This document shows, piece after piece, positions 9,601 through 18,361 of a DNA stretch of 64,000 bases. The first letter of the stretch is position 1, and the number at the start of each line of letters is the position of its first letter. The stretch spans positions 1 through 64,000 of the forward strand of contig NZ_CAMJOS010000017.1 of the NCBI RefSeq assembly GCF_946407605.1. The letters run 5' to 3'. This DNA is from an uncultured Prevotella sp. (GTDB lineage: Bacteria; Bacteroidota; Bacteroidia; Bacteroidales; Bacteroidaceae). The notes beneath the pieces were generated by a model. The model searched no databases. It was not told the DNA's origin and saw only the letters and a list, made by a program, of their open reading frames with translations. The translations under genes and the position numbers were made by a program.

Positions 9601-12600
9601 AGTATTACGCCCAGTACAATCGCATCTATCATGCTCCCGTGGAGCTGGCTTACAAACAGCTTCAGACTGTCAAGGATACGCTCGACTATTTTGGCGAGAA
9701 GAACTATATGGCTCAGAACCTAGCTGGTGATAAGGCAACAGTATCGTTGGTCTACAAGAAAAAAGATGGTACCACTTGCTATGCCTTTGGATACCCCGTG
9801 TTCAATATTGATCGCAGCTATACGCTGCAGCTTTCAGCCCAGGAGACCTATTATTGGAACAACGACCGCCAATCCGACAAGAGAGATGTGGTGTACCTTT
9901 CCGGCGGTAAAGTGACCATACAGAACCAGATGATCAGTGCCACCCATCGTGAGGAGGTGACGCTCAACGACCAGGGACAGGCCTATTACTCACTGCGAGC
10001 CGCACAGACACCCTATATGCTTACTGGCGAGCAGGCCCTGCGCACCGTCAGCTTTACATTAGCGCTGGACGGCACCACCTTCGAGGCCGAGCCGCTGCGG
10101 GCGTATGTGTTAAACGTGTCTTATAAGCCAGGTGCTCAGGATATTCTGAGTATCAATACTCCACGTCTCGTCGATATCCTGCGCGACCCGCCCGGTGCCA
10201 CATCATCGGCTAAAATCAGTAGAGGTTCTACGCTGAAATATGCCTACACGATGGACCTGAAGTGGGCGGCAGGAGTTAGCCTTAATTTTACGTTTGGTTC
10301 TGGCTATACTGCTTATCAAGGTGCATGGGCCGGTTTTGGAGGAGGTATGACTTATACCTGGCCTATTTCTACGTTGAAGCAGTTCCCTATTAACTTGGAT
10401 TTGGTGTTCTCAGGCAGCGGACAGCGTGCTTTCTCCTACGCCATTACCACCACCGAAGATATTGCCACCAGCAGTTTGCCGACGATGGTAGGTGCTGATG
10501 CTGACGTGTATATCGGCATGGAGACCAACATCTTTGCGAAACCTGCCGTAGCCATCCGAGCCTTGCCTGACAGTATGTTTAACCAACTGAAAGGTGAACT
10601 GGAGGCAGGCCGTATGGTGGAGATAGCCCGTGGTAAGGACCAGAACGACAGCATAGTGCATCTTGTGCGCGACGAGATTGTTGCATACGGTGACACCGTC
10701 ACATCCGTGTTCCACCACTCGCAGCAGTACATCATCAAGCAGCTCATCCCTGAACTGGTGGAACAATGCCAGTCCATGCTGTTTACTGGTACGAAGGAAG
10801 AGGCTCAGGCTGCGGCAAATGCTAAAAACGAGCCAATCTATTGGTTGGAGGATTCTAATGTTCCGCAGGGCACCGATAGTTACCCTTATAAGATATTCTA
10901 TCCCAGCAGCTGGGAGGAAAAGACTCCAGACAGACTATCGCAGCATCTTCAAGCCATCCTTACCTGGATGAGTTTTATTGCCCAAAATGAGCAGGAGAAA
11001 CTGAATGCCACCGAACTAGTGAAGAATTTCGACGTGGATGGTGGTTCTACCACCAGCTATACTGAGGACTTCACCAGTGCCTATTCTTATAGCAAGATGA
11101 ACAAATGGCCCTTCTCTAATGGAGCCACTGATGCTTTCCATGGCAATGAGGGTAGTGATAAAGCAGGAGAATGGTTCGCCACATTCTTCGGTTCGGTTCT
11201 TGGGAATCTGATATACAAAAAACTTTATAATGGGAATACACAAAAGGAAACTGCCGAAGGATACGCTGGGGAGGATGATTTCTCACCAACATGGAATGCG
11301 GAGTTCCCTACTTTCAAATTCTCCTTCTCAATTGCTCCTGTCTTCCAATACGACATCACGCCTGTCAACACGGAATCGCAACAGTTCAACCGTCGCGAGA
11401 GCTTTAGCATCAGCATGGACCCGAAGAGCCACATCGATTTTGACGTCTATCGTGTCAAGACCGTAGCAGGAAAGGACTCGCTGGATAATACTAAAGCAGA
11501 TGAGAACCGCACCACGCTGCAACTGATGGATGTGTTCACAAATGATAACTTCCTGAAACAGGTGGGTTACGACTATGAGTATCTGGATCGCCATTTTGAC
11601 CCCAAGAAATGGCAGTATGCCCGCAGCTTCGTGTATCGCACTCGTGGAGGTGCCACCTGCCGACCTTACGAGGGTGAGCGCAAGACCTATTTCTATCAGC
11701 CAGGTACGGTGCTCGACCAGGCTACCAAGCGTATTGAGAACCCCATCATCAAGTTGGACAAGCAGAGCGTGAGCGGTGTGCCCTACGGCGAACCTGCCCG
11801 CTTCAAGATATACCTGACCAACGAGAGCGAACAGCCCGAGGCGGCCTACAGCTACTTTGGTCTGTATATGGACGAGACGTCGAACGCCCAGGGTGCCAAG
11901 CTGATGCTCGACGGCATGCCGATGACTGGTGACCTGCGTACGGTGAAGGTGGTGCCCGGCGAGGTGACGGAGAAGACACTGGAGGTGTATGCCAGCGAGG
12001 ACTTCGACTACGAGAACCTGCGTATCGGCATCCGCTCGTTAGGCGATGCCGCCACCTTCCAGGAGGCACAGTTCAGCGTACACTTCCTGCGTACAGCAGG
12101 CACGATAGCCATATCAAGCCCTGGCGACAAATGGATTATGAACACCGATGCCGCCACCGACTCACGCGGCTACTTCATGCCAGTCATCATCAGCGGCTTC
12201 GACAAAAACCAGAAGAACTTCGACCACATAGAGTTCCAGTATAAGGAGAGCACACGTGGCGACGACTACTGGACCAACCTCTGTGCCTACTATGCTAACG
12301 ACTCACTCATGGCACTGGCCAGTGGTACGAAGGAGAAGATACCTGAGAACGGCAACATCACTGCCCACTTCTATGGCGACGGCGTGGAGATGGAGAAGGC
12401 CTACGACCTGCGGGCAGTGCTCTTCGTACGCAATGGTAGCGAATATCTGACCTCGTCGTCGAAGGTGCTCTCGGGCATCAAGGACACCCGCCGTCCGCGT
12501 CTGTTCGGACAGCCAGAGCCCAAGAATGGCATCCTTGGAGCCGGCGACGACATCACCTTCAACTTCTCGGAGGCTATTGAGCACAACTACCTGAGTGGCA

Positions 12601-15600
12601 TCACCAACTTCGAGGTGATGGGCGAGACCAACGAGACGAATATCCAGGAGGAGACCTCGCTCCTGTTCAGTGGTACGGGCTATGCCGAGAGTGAGGCCAA
12701 GCGTAACTTCGCCGACAAGAACATCAGCGTGGAGATGCTTATCCAGCCTGACGACACATGCCAGGATATGCCGCTCTTTGCTCATGGCGTCACAGGCACT
12801 GAAGGCCAGCGCCTGGAGCTGTGGCTCACGAAGGATCGCAAGTTGAAAGCCATCATAAAGTCGTCAAAGGATGATGCAACCTATAGCGAATATATAAGCA
12901 CGAAGGCTATCGGCTCGGCAGGCTTCCAGCATGTGGCCTTGGTACTGGACAACGACAAGAAGCAACTGCGACTCTACAACGACACGCTGATGGCCCAGTT
13001 TAAAGATGTTACCTATGGTGGTAGCGGCACCCTCATCTTTGGTACAACGACCAAGGACAACAGCGGCAATCGCCAGTATTACTCTGGCCGCATGCTTGAA
13101 GGTCGTGTATGGAACCGCGCCATGGATGCCACGCTCTTTGCCAACTACGGCATGAGAAAACTGACGGGCTACGAGATGGGACTGGTGGACTACTATCCTA
13201 TGGACGATGGCGAAGGTGTCAATGCTGAGGACAAGGCACAGGGTGCACATCTGAAGCTGAACGGTGCCACATGGGCTCTGCCACGCGGCATGTCGTTATA
13301 TCTGGATAGCAAGAAGACCTCCGAGGTGGACGGCAATAAGATGCATGGACTGAAGCTGAAGAATAAATACTTCAGCCGTACTGCTGAGGCTGACTACACG
13401 CTGATGTTCTGGTTTAAGACGGCCCAGGACGGAACGCTCATCAGCAACGGTGCAGGCCTAGGCCTCAAAGATGAAACGAACGCCCGCAACAGCTTCTTCA
13501 TTGGAATTGAGAACAATTCACTGAAATACCGCACCAATGGTCATGAGTACTCATTAGGTAAAAACTTCAACGATAACAGCTGGCATCACTACGCCATGAC
13601 TGTGGACCGTGCCCACAACACTGCCAATATCTACGTAGACCGTGTATTGCGCCAGACCTTCCGCACCGACAGCCTGGGCGGTATGACGGGCGACAACTTC
13701 TACCTGGGCAACAAGGTATGGCTGAAAGGTGACACGCTGAACCAGGCAAACCCGCTGACGGGCTATGTGGACGAGGTAGGACTCTTCTCACAGGCTCTGC
13801 CCTACAGTCTTATCAAGCGCTATAGCATGAAGGCACCGTTGGGTACTGAGAAAGGACTTATCACCTACCTGAGCTTCAGCCTGCAGGAACGCGACTCGCA
13901 GAACCAGATTGTGCTGGAGCCATGCGTCCTGAACAAGGTGATACATACCGATATGGACGGCAACATGACGGACGAACGCGACACCGTGTTCTACGAGAAC
14001 GAAGCACTGCTGCTGAAACGCGTGGACAAGAGCGTAGGCGCACCCGTACAGTTGTTCAAGGAACTGAAGAACCTGAACTTCGACTTCGTGGGACGCGACA
14101 ACCAGCTGATGGTAAACATCAACGAACACGAGAGCCGCATCAACAAGCGTAACCTCTACGTCACCGTGTCCGACATACCCGACATGAACGGTAACTATAT
14201 GGCGTCGCCCTTCACAGCAACCTTTTTCGTGGACCGCAACCCGCTGAGATGGAGCGAGAAGACGATACGTCGACAGTGGATGAGCGGCGAGATACAGGAG
14301 ATAGAGCTGCGCATACAGAACACAATGGGTCGTCAGCATACCTACACCATCGAGAACATGCCGCGATGGATGAGTGCCAGCAAGACCACTGACATCATTG
14401 AACCGCAGTCTGAAGACGTGGTGGTGCTGACCATTGGTCCCGACTTGAATGTGGGTAGTTACGATGAGATTATCTACCTGACTGACGAGGACGGACTGGC
14501 CGAACCCCTGACGCTCTACTTCACCGTTGAGGGCGAAGAGCCGCAGTGGACCGTCGATCCGAATCTTATGAAGAAGTCGATGAGCATCACTGGCGTGGTG
14601 AAGATGGCCGACGTCATTGTCACCGACAGCCGCGACATCGTGGCAGCCTTTGATGCCAATAACAATTGCCGAGGTACAGCCCATATTGACTATGACAAGG
14701 ATAAGGGCCAGGCACTGGTCTACCTGACCGTCTATGACAATGATGACAAACAAGAAACGAGCATAGGCACAACGCCCTTCACCTTCCGTCTGTGGCACTA
14801 CAACACGGGTAAGACCATGACGCTTCAGACAGAGACGGATATCACATTCGAAGCAGACAAGGTTGTAGGCACTGTCAAGGACCCTGTCATCATGACAGCA
14901 AAAGATACTTATATACAGAGCATTCACCTGAAACCAGGCTGGAACTGGGTTTCGTTCAATGTCTATGCCGAGAAATTGAAGGAAGTAGGAGATGCCGCAT
15001 GGAAACCCGCCTTCAACTGGGAAAATGGCGACATCATCGCCACCGACGATGTATGGTACACGTACAACGACTCTAACTGGACTAGTGATAGTGACAAGCC
15101 AAAATCAGATACAAGTATTCCGTTCACTTCACTGCTCTATCGCGTCAAGGTGAGCAAGGATGTCGATGTGGAGGTGACAGGTTCTGCCTTGAAAGATGTG
15201 GACTTGCGCACTATTACCGTCAAAAATGGCTGGAACGGCATAGGCTATACACCCATGACCAACCTGCCAGTGAATACGGCACTGGCTGACTACTGGAGCG
15301 ATGCCGAGGACGGCGATCTCATTAAGAACCAGCATGAGTTTGCTATATTCACCGAGGGCGCCAACGGCACGCGTGAATGGATTGGTTCGCTGCGCTACAT
15401 GAAACCCGGCGAGGGCTACAAACTCTACCGTAAAGCCGATAATAATACAACATTCTGCTATCCGTACGTAGAACCTGGGGCAACCATTGGCGGTAGTGCC
15501 ACACTGGCTCCTCAGCGCAAAGCTTCACGTTTCGCTACCACGATGAACATGGTTGCTGAGGCTGTGGGTGTAACACTCGAAGAGGGTGACCGACTGGTGG

Positions 15601-15944
15601 CTTACGCAAGAGGTGAAGCCGTGGGCGAAGCTGTGATGATGTCTGCGGCAGAATCGTTGACCACGCAACCCGTATTCTTCCTCAGCATTGAGGGAGAAGA
15701 GGACGTGCCATTGTCGTTTGCCATTGAGCGTGGTGGAGAGATAATTGCCACTACGGGCGAGTTGAATACCTACAAGGCTAACGCCGTGATAGGTACGCCT
15801 AAAGTGCCTACACAGATTAGCTTCGTGCCAACAGACCAGTTGACACAGCAGGGCTGGTACACGCTGGAGGGCATCAAGCTACAGAAGGCACCGAAAAAGA
15901 ATGGTGTGTACATCTTTAACGGTAAGAAAAAAGTGGTTAGATAG
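6648..15944 (+). CDS. Giant (3098-residue) secreted multidomain surface protein
   Basis: One uninterrupted frame of 9.3 kb. A signal peptide ends near PQVHA|ED (residue 33). Visible modules, approximate: fibronectin III-like repeats at 323-630 (strands such as GSIKLTWDVNN and RKVTITWQDNGG); two carboxypeptidase-regulatory-like beta-sandwiches at 641-734 and 741-822 (GRLEGYVRFADGTGIPNITV, then GYRISGYVMYEGTSIPVKGV); a long unassigned region 830-2000; two LamG/concanavalin-like domains at about 2020-2190 and 2246-2395 (second with SWHHYAMTVD and GYVDEVGLFSQAL); a BACON/Hydin-like segment at 2530-2631; a Cys-containing module at 2643-2741 (VAAFDANNNCRG) that recurs in the next gene; and a C-terminus ending GWYTLEGIKLQ...GVYIFNGKKKVVR, like type IX secretion signals of Prevotella. 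A cell-surface or adhesive role is inferred. The stop codon lies inside a 7-bp tandem repeat. Confidence 0.85.
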   Translation: MTKIIQSQRPRHWCTSLFLVAIALFFGMPQVHAEDLYVNGDMQNAITFTNTSPGVIKIRVAICCDYMDTNGLAHWKTIQLDGSKSNIRLKYIPKGKSEPEMCNFLGVWSNNTEGDYHAYYQYYLINAQNEDQHGSSLMFLSTNGSLTQIKGYPPIRQRQSLTETTYVEFEWYYPTHMVGQEVTFYYSGKMSCHDGNNNYWDEQYGEKEICTFTIGDDITLDAYDPVPCTEAGDEGKMMIPVVSSNTIDSLKLYNKAGKQLLDCVSDQPGNYMMLKVDATTSYDSLKYEPTIQLSTVYNAPVNSPTTVSGPYTKMIPDSLPMIHKPDNLSSELQGGSIKLTWDVNNLEFRDLLPGDMFQIQRKLPGQTDYEDLTMVSFDDTLDTYEYFDDKAITSMESKGIIKYRICRAGTAMWGWKKNPTVDSIKVDVSNVTGYEPKNLKSSQTNQDDRKVTITWQDNGGIWDSRGELSLITYIYSKDNNSNPKDSLTQTVTDEQRQQRSIEFTLPRSCVYYKFALRLDSITTPWLHNKLVVENTAPQYYDERALGHIKKDGLKATTLHSSVLLGWELENNTKPVDYFEVFRCIQGATDFECIATNLTDMQYEDKTVSPIKTYDYFVRSVTNCETLILDSTQTVSGYCDQWGRLEGYVRFADGTGIPNITVAVAPAEAGVSGEVTTKTDASGYFEVKNLSYYGGSTGTYTVSVIGIPSTDLRDDCAGGLPATFTPNAGGNDVSDLVFTVTKGYRISGYVMYEGTSIPVKGVGFTVDGNEVRSVQGAIETDYEGKFSFWTLQGQHTVNAVKKGHSFGKKGTYTANITQDVAGLYFYDQTRVTLIGRVAGGKDQGDLPLDNSLSRNNLGDNLKIVMELEGDHTSWLVYDNTHPSLTERNEEFKHRDGQQDNHKTRMYTTRHRIEIRPDAETGEYRVQLPPVAWKITQITAEGYATLFQEGKTGDVIDLTDSLTEHKDTVAGPYIDCDGKTIINPVTKYYAQYNRIYHAPVELAYKQLQTVKDTLDYFGEKNYMAQNLAGDKATVSLVYKKKDGTTCYAFGYPVFNIDRSYTLQLSAQETYYWNNDRQSDKRDVVYLSGGKVTIQNQMISATHREEVTLNDQGQAYYSLRAAQTPYMLTGEQALRTVSFTLALDGTTFEAEPLRAYVLNVSYKPGAQDILSINTPRLVDILRDPPGATSSAKISRGSTLKYAYTMDLKWAAGVSLNFTFGSGYTAYQGAWAGFGGGMTYTWPISTLKQFPINLDLVFSGSGQRAFSYAITTTEDIATSSLPTMVGADADVYIGMETNIFAKPAVAIRALPDSMFNQLKGELEAGRMVEIARGKDQNDSIVHLVRDEIVAYGDTVTSVFHHSQQYIIKQLIPELVEQCQSMLFTGTKEEAQAAANAKNEPIYWLEDSNVPQGTDSYPYKIFYPSSWEEKTPDRLSQHLQAILTWMSFIAQNEQEKLNATELVKNFDVDGGSTTSYTEDFTSAYSYSKMNKWPFSNGATDAFHGNEGSDKAGEWFATFFGSVLGNLIYKKLYNGNTQKETAEGYAGEDDFSPTWNAEFPTFKFSFSIAPVFQYDITPVNTESQQFNRRESFSISMDPKSHIDFDVYRVKTVAGKDSLDNTKADENRTTLQLMDVFTNDNFLKQVGYDYEYLDRHFDPKKWQYARSFVYRTRGGATCRPYEGERKTYFYQPGTVLDQATKRIENPIIKLDKQSVSGVPYGEPARFKIYLTNESEQPEAAYSYFGLYMDETSNAQGAKLMLDGMPMTGDLRTVKVVPGEVTEKTLEVYASEDFDYENLRIGIRSLGDAATFQEAQFSVHFLRTAGTIAISSPGDKWIMNTDAATDSRGYFMPVIISGFDKNQKNFDHIEFQYKESTRGDDYWTNLCAYYANDSLMALASGTKEKIPENGNITAHFYGDGVEMEKAYDLRAVLFVRNGSEYLTSSSKVLSGIKDTRRPRLFGQPEPKNGILGAGDDITFNFSEAIEHNYLSGITNFEVMGETNETNIQEETSLLFSGTGYAESEAKRNFADKNISVEMLIQPDDTCQDMPLFAHGVTGTEGQRLELWLTKDRKLKAIIKSSKDDATYSEYISTKAIGSAGFQHVALVLDNDKKQLRLYNDTLMAQFKDVTYGGSGTLIFGTTTKDNSGNRQYYSGRMLEGRVWNRAMDATLFANYGMRKLTGYEMGLVDYYPMDDGEGVNAEDKAQGAHLKLNGATWALPRGMSLYLDSKKTSEVDGNKMHGLKLKNKYFSRTAEADYTLMFWFKTAQDGTLISNGAGLGLKDETNARNSFFIGIENNSLKYRTNGHEYSLGKNFNDNSWHHYAMTVDRAHNTANIYVDRVLRQTFRTDSLGGMTGDNFYLGNKVWLKGDTLNQANPLTGYVDEVGLFSQALPYSLIKRYSMKAPLGTEKGLITYLSFSLQERDSQNQIVLEPCVLNKVIHTDMDGNMTDERDTVFYENEALLLKRVDKSVGAPVQLFKELKNLNFDFVGRDNQLMVNINEHESRINKRNLYVTVSDIPDMNGNYMASPFTATFFVDRNPLRWSEKTIRRQWMSGEIQEIELRIQNTMGRQHTYTIENMPRWMSASKTTDIIEPQSEDVVVLTIGPDLNVGSYDEIIYLTDEDGLAEPLTLYFTVEGEEPQWTVDPNLMKKSMSITGVVKMADVIVTDSRDIVAAFDANNNCRGTAHIDYDKDKGQALVYLTVYDNDDKQETSIGTTPFTFRLWHYNTGKTMTLQTETDITFEADKVVGTVKDPVIMTAKDTYIQSIHLKPGWNWVSFNVYAEKLKEVGDAAWKPAFNWENGDIIATDDVWYTYNDSNWTSDSDKPKSDTSIPFTSLLYRVKVSKDVDVEVTGSALKDVDLRTITVKNGWNGIGYTPMTNLPVNTALADYWSDAEDGDLIKNQHEFAIFTEGANGTREWIGSLRYMKPGEGYKLYRKADNNTTFCYPYVEPGATIGGSATLAPQRKASRFATTMNMVAEAVGVTLEEGDRLVAYARGEAVGEAVMMSAAESLTTQPVFFLSIEGEEDVPLSFAIERGGEIIATTGELNTYKANAVIGTPKVPTQISFVPTDQLTQQGWYTLEGIKLQKAPKKNGVYIFNGKKKVVR

Positions 15945-15976
15945 TTTATAGTTCATAGTTCACAGTTCATAGTTTA
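15942..15976 (+). repeat. Heptamer tandem repeat (TAGTTYA)x5
   Basis: Five units of 7 bp: TAGTTTA, TAGTTCA, TAGTTCA, CAGTTCA, TAGTTTA. The first three bases are the TAG stop of the giant gene. The array fills the spacer to the next gene. Confidence 0.9.
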
Positions 15977-15990
15977 TAGATTTAAGACAG

Positions 15991-16755
15991 ATGAAAACAA
16001 GTAAGATCATGATACTGATGGCAGCCCTCACCATGGCGTGGGGCTGCTCGTCAGACGACAGCGACAGTAACGGCAGTGCCAAGTTCATAGCTGGTCAGAA
16101 ACCCGACTGGCACGTTGATCAGACCAGCAGCGACGAGCAGCCTGACTGGTCAAGCCCTGACTATTCGAAATATGAGTACGACATGTTTATGAAGGTATAT
16201 CTGCAGGACGAACTGGCTGGCACCTCGTCGGACGATGACTGCATGGCCGTATTCGTGGGTGATGAATGCAGGGGTATGAGCAGTAATCGAAACGGCTCAG
16301 AGGATAAGGGCTACTATTTCCTGCTGAGGGTCTATGGCAACCGTGCCGACCAACAGGCACCGCTCACTCTGAGCTATTACAGCGCACAGCAGAAACAGCT
16401 GTTTACCTTACAGGATGTCGACACCTTCGTGCCGGATCGTACCTTAGGCTTCGACAGCGATTTTATGCCGTCCCTGCTTAGCGGCAGCTCGAAATATCCC
16501 GTACAGCGACAGTTGACGGTGACGCTGCGCCAGAACTCTCTGTCGACGGTTATGGCCGACGACCAGGTGGCAGTCTTCGTGGGCGACGAGTGTCGCGGTG
16601 TCGGACAGGTGGGCATACCCTTCACCATCTTTGCACGTGCAGAGGGTGAAATCATGCAAGTGCGCTACTACAGCACCGACAAGGGAGGCGTCTATACCGC
16701 TGACAGTACGATTACTGTGGGACAGCAGCATATCAATTTTCTCATGACAATTTAA
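15991..16755 (+). CDS. Lipoprotein with two copies of a FVGDECRG module
   Basis: A 254-residue protein starting MKTSKIMILMAALTMAWGC, with the lipobox Cys at residue 19 followed by SSDDSDSNGS. Two related modules follow: residues 60-150 contain MAVFVGDECRGMSS, and residues 165-254 contain VAVFVGDECRGVGQ. Each module has a strand of the form YxVTLR or KVYLQD, the acidic turn, and a later strand (LRVYGN, QVRYYSTDKG). A related segment with VAAFDANNNCRG occurs near residue 2660 of the giant protein just upstream. The two are probably expressed together, since the gap is only 46 bp and is filled by a 7-bp repeat. No enzyme motif is seen; a structural or partner role at the cell surface is inferred. 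Confidence 0.75.
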   Translation: MKTSKIMILMAALTMAWGCSSDDSDSNGSAKFIAGQKPDWHVDQTSSDEQPDWSSPDYSKYEYDMFMKVYLQDELAGTSSDDDCMAVFVGDECRGMSSNRNGSEDKGYYFLLRVYGNRADQQAPLTLSYYSAQQKQLFTLQDVDTFVPDRTLGFDSDFMPSLLSGSSKYPVQRQLTVTLRQNSLSTVMADDQVAVFVGDECRGVGQVGIPFTIFARAEGEIMQVRYYSTDKGGVYTADSTITVGQQHINFLMTI

Positions 16756-16756
16756 A

Positions 16757-16784
16757 TAGTTCATAGTTCATAGTTCAAAGTTTA
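16757..16784 (+). repeat. Heptamer tandem repeat (TAGTTCA)x4
   Basis: TAGTTCA three times, then AAGTTTA, directly between the lipoprotein stop and the fimbrillin start at 16787. It is the same repeat unit as at 15942-15976. Confidence 0.9.
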
Positions 16785-16786
16785 AG

Positions 16787-17689
16787 ATGAAGACAAAGAT
16801 TCTTTTGATAACGATGGCCACGACATGTCTCATGGTGGCCTGCTCGTCAGACGACGAAACAATGCCAGAACAGAAACTGCCCATCAGCGTGGATGTGACG
16901 GAAAATCCCATGACGAACCCTGATGGCACGCAAACGAGAACAGCTATTGCCACAGCAGTGACTAGTCCATTTTACATGGTGGGTAAAAATACCAACTATA
17001 CGGTTACGAAAGGCAGCACGACGTGGAGCTTGTCGCCTGACTATTGGCCAATAGGAGTATCGTCGACAGATGATGTGCTGTTCTGTGCCTATACTGGTGG
17101 CGAGTACAATGCGGGTGGTGGTAACCCGTTCATTAGCTTTACGGTGAGCAGTGATGCCTACTCGCAGCGCGACTTGCTGGTGGCTTCCACTACCACTAGT
17201 CAGAGTGCTAACAATGGTCGTGTGGACCTGACCTTCGACCATGCCTGTGCTGCCGTGTACTTCACCATTGCCAAGACGGCAAAGCTGGCAGATTATACCA
17301 TACATGTCAGTGATGTGCAGCTGTGTAACGTCAACAGCAAAGGCAATTACAAATTTAGCGATAGCAGTTGGGATGATTTGAACACGCCAACCAGCTACAC
17401 GCTCAACACCGCTGTGGACATGGTGGTTACCACGACGCCCAAACGGCTGCCAAGCGAAGAAAGCACCGACTACCTCTTCTTGATTCCGCAGGTGCTGACA
17501 GGATGGGATAAATCAGGGGAACCCAGCAACTGCTATATCAAGATGACATGTAACATCACTGGTGCCAAAACGTTCAGTGGCGATGCTTACATCCCCTTCA
17601 CATTGACACTTGAAAAAGGCAAAAGCTATCCCATAGAGATCTCTATAGGTACCGGCCTACGCGACGGTAGTGGTAACAAGATTTTTTAA
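16787..17689 (+). CDS. Fimbrillin family lipoprotein
   Basis: 300 residues, with a lipobox in MKTKILLITMATTCLMVAC (Cys 19) followed by SSDDE. The N-terminal part (ISVDVTENPMTNPDGTQTRT) and the later segments DLLVASTTTSQS, VDLTFDHACAAVYFTIAKTA and SYPIEISIGTGL match the layout of Bacteroidota fimbrillin/FimA-like proteins, where a DLTFxHAxA strand is typical. Such proteins are lipidated, exported and trimmed to form thin fimbriae or act as surface anchors. Residue count and domain layout are normal for a small fimbrillin. It is third in the cluster after the giant protein and the FVGDECRG lipoprotein, pointing to a joint surface structure. Assignment rests on pattern similarity only. Confidence 0.72.
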   Translation: MKTKILLITMATTCLMVACSSDDETMPEQKLPISVDVTENPMTNPDGTQTRTAIATAVTSPFYMVGKNTNYTVTKGSTTWSLSPDYWPIGVSSTDDVLFCAYTGGEYNAGGGNPFISFTVSSDAYSQRDLLVASTTTSQSANNGRVDLTFDHACAAVYFTIAKTAKLADYTIHVSDVQLCNVNSKGNYKFSDSSWDDLNTPTSYTLNTAVDMVVTTTPKRLPSEESTDYLFLIPQVLTGWDKSGEPSNCYIKMTCNITGAKTFSGDAYIPFTLTLEKGKSYPIEISIGTGLRDGSGNKIF

Positions 17690-17706
17690 TTCTAATTGAT
17701 GACACA

Positions 17707-17844
17707 ATGAAAAAAACATATCAAGCACCCAGAATCGAGTGTATTGTCAACCTCCCCCACCATCCATTGTTGGAGGCAGGCAGTTACAACCTGAATGGCT
17801 ATTACCAAGAGGAGAAACAGGTAATTGGAGGTGATGAAGAGTAA
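17707..17844 (+). CDS. Small 45-residue peptide of unknown function
   Basis: An ORF of 45 codons plus stop starting 17 bp after the fimbrillin gene. The peptide begins MKKTYQAPRIECIVN, continues with HHPLLEAGSYN and ends EEKQVIGGDEE. Short proteins with an MKKxYxxP start and a central LL-AGS motif are, to my knowledge, often found at the ends of Prevotella surface-protein operons, but I know of no established function. There is no signal peptide. Spacing and strand suggest it is translated from the same mRNA as the fimbrillin. Confidence 0.6.
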   Translation: MKKTYQAPRIECIVNLPHHPLLEAGSYNLNGYYQEEKQVIGGDEE

Positions 17845-17914
17845 ACATAGTAACTGTGATTTCAAAGACAAAGATTTGATCAGTTCGAAGATAAAAACTA
17901 CCCATGATGCTTCA

Positions 17915-17964
17915 AATATACTTTCACCATCATGAAGATACCTTCCATGCTTCATGTAACTGAC
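17915..17964 (+). repeat. 50-bp dispersed repeat, copy 2
   Basis: Matches 5213-5262 at 46 of 50 positions in the same orientation. It follows the surface-protein cluster, as copy 1 precedes it, so the two copies flank the 12-kb block that holds the regulator, giant protein and fimbrillin. Confidence 0.8.
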
Positions 17965-17991
17965 AGTGGTAGCCCGTGGCCGACTTGTGAA

Positions 17992-18168
17992 AGGTATGTC
18001 ACTTTCGGGTCGTCCGGGACGTTTCTTTCACCCGAAGGAGCGTCACTTAGCGTTCGTAGATGCGATACATTACCCCCCTAAAGTATCATCGGAACGGGTC
18101 GTAGATGACGTTGGAACGGATGGAAACAAACGTCGGAACGGGTCGTAGATGACGTCCCTTCGGCTCAC
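17992..18168 (+). repeat. 177-bp dispersed repeat, left copy
   Basis: The reverse complement of this stretch is found at 61610-61785, with identity I estimate near 90%. Inside are two direct copies of a 23-bp word beginning TCGGAACGGGTCGTAGATGA at 18089 and 18133 (44 bp apart), and an inverted repeat GATAC..TTA / TAAAGTATC around a run of C. It encodes no convincing protein. The spacer from 17845 to 18571 holds only this and the following repeat elements plus the promoter at 18492. Confidence 0.85.
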
Positions 18169-18192
18169 ATTCTAAATTGGGGGTTCTGGAAG

Positions 18193-18243
18193 CCTCCCCC
18201 TCATATCTAAGTCCCCCTAAAGGGGGACAGATATAAGAGGGGG
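18193..18243. repeat. Long hairpin element (module B), left copy
   Basis: An imperfect palindrome of about 51 bp: CCTCCCCCTCATATCTAAGT, then CCCCCTAAAGGGGG at the centre, then the complementary arm ending TATAAGAGGGGG. A related hairpin is at 61315-61366 in the opposite context. It could be a REP-like or miniature mobile hairpin. Confidence 0.75.
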
Positions 18244-18270
18244 TGAGACTTTAGAAGGGGGCCTGGCGAC

Positions 18271-18302
18271 AGATGGTGATAGGATTTTCAGAAGGGCGCC
18301 GG
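18271..18302 (-). repeat. Remnant of the 61.3-kb small-ORF region (module C)
   Basis: Read on the minus strand this gives CCGGCGCCCTTCTGA then AATCCTATCACCATCT. The first word is the exact 3' end of the small ORF at 61185-61304 (codons P-A-P-F-stop), and the second is found inside the small ORF at 61397. In the right-hand locus the two words are separated by hairpin B; here they are adjacent. Confidence 0.65.
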
Positions 18303-18361
18303 CTGATAGACAGTAAGGTACAAACATATTCTCTTATCCCCAAATATTCGCGTCAAAAAAT

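Noticed and set aside
15942..16784. The 7-bp repeat arrays as CRISPR-like
   Set aside because: Units are contiguous without spacers and far too short, and there are no cas genes.
17966..18148. A 60-codon frame across the left 177-bp repeat
   Set aside because: The right copy does not keep a matching open frame, so the repeat is not protein coding.
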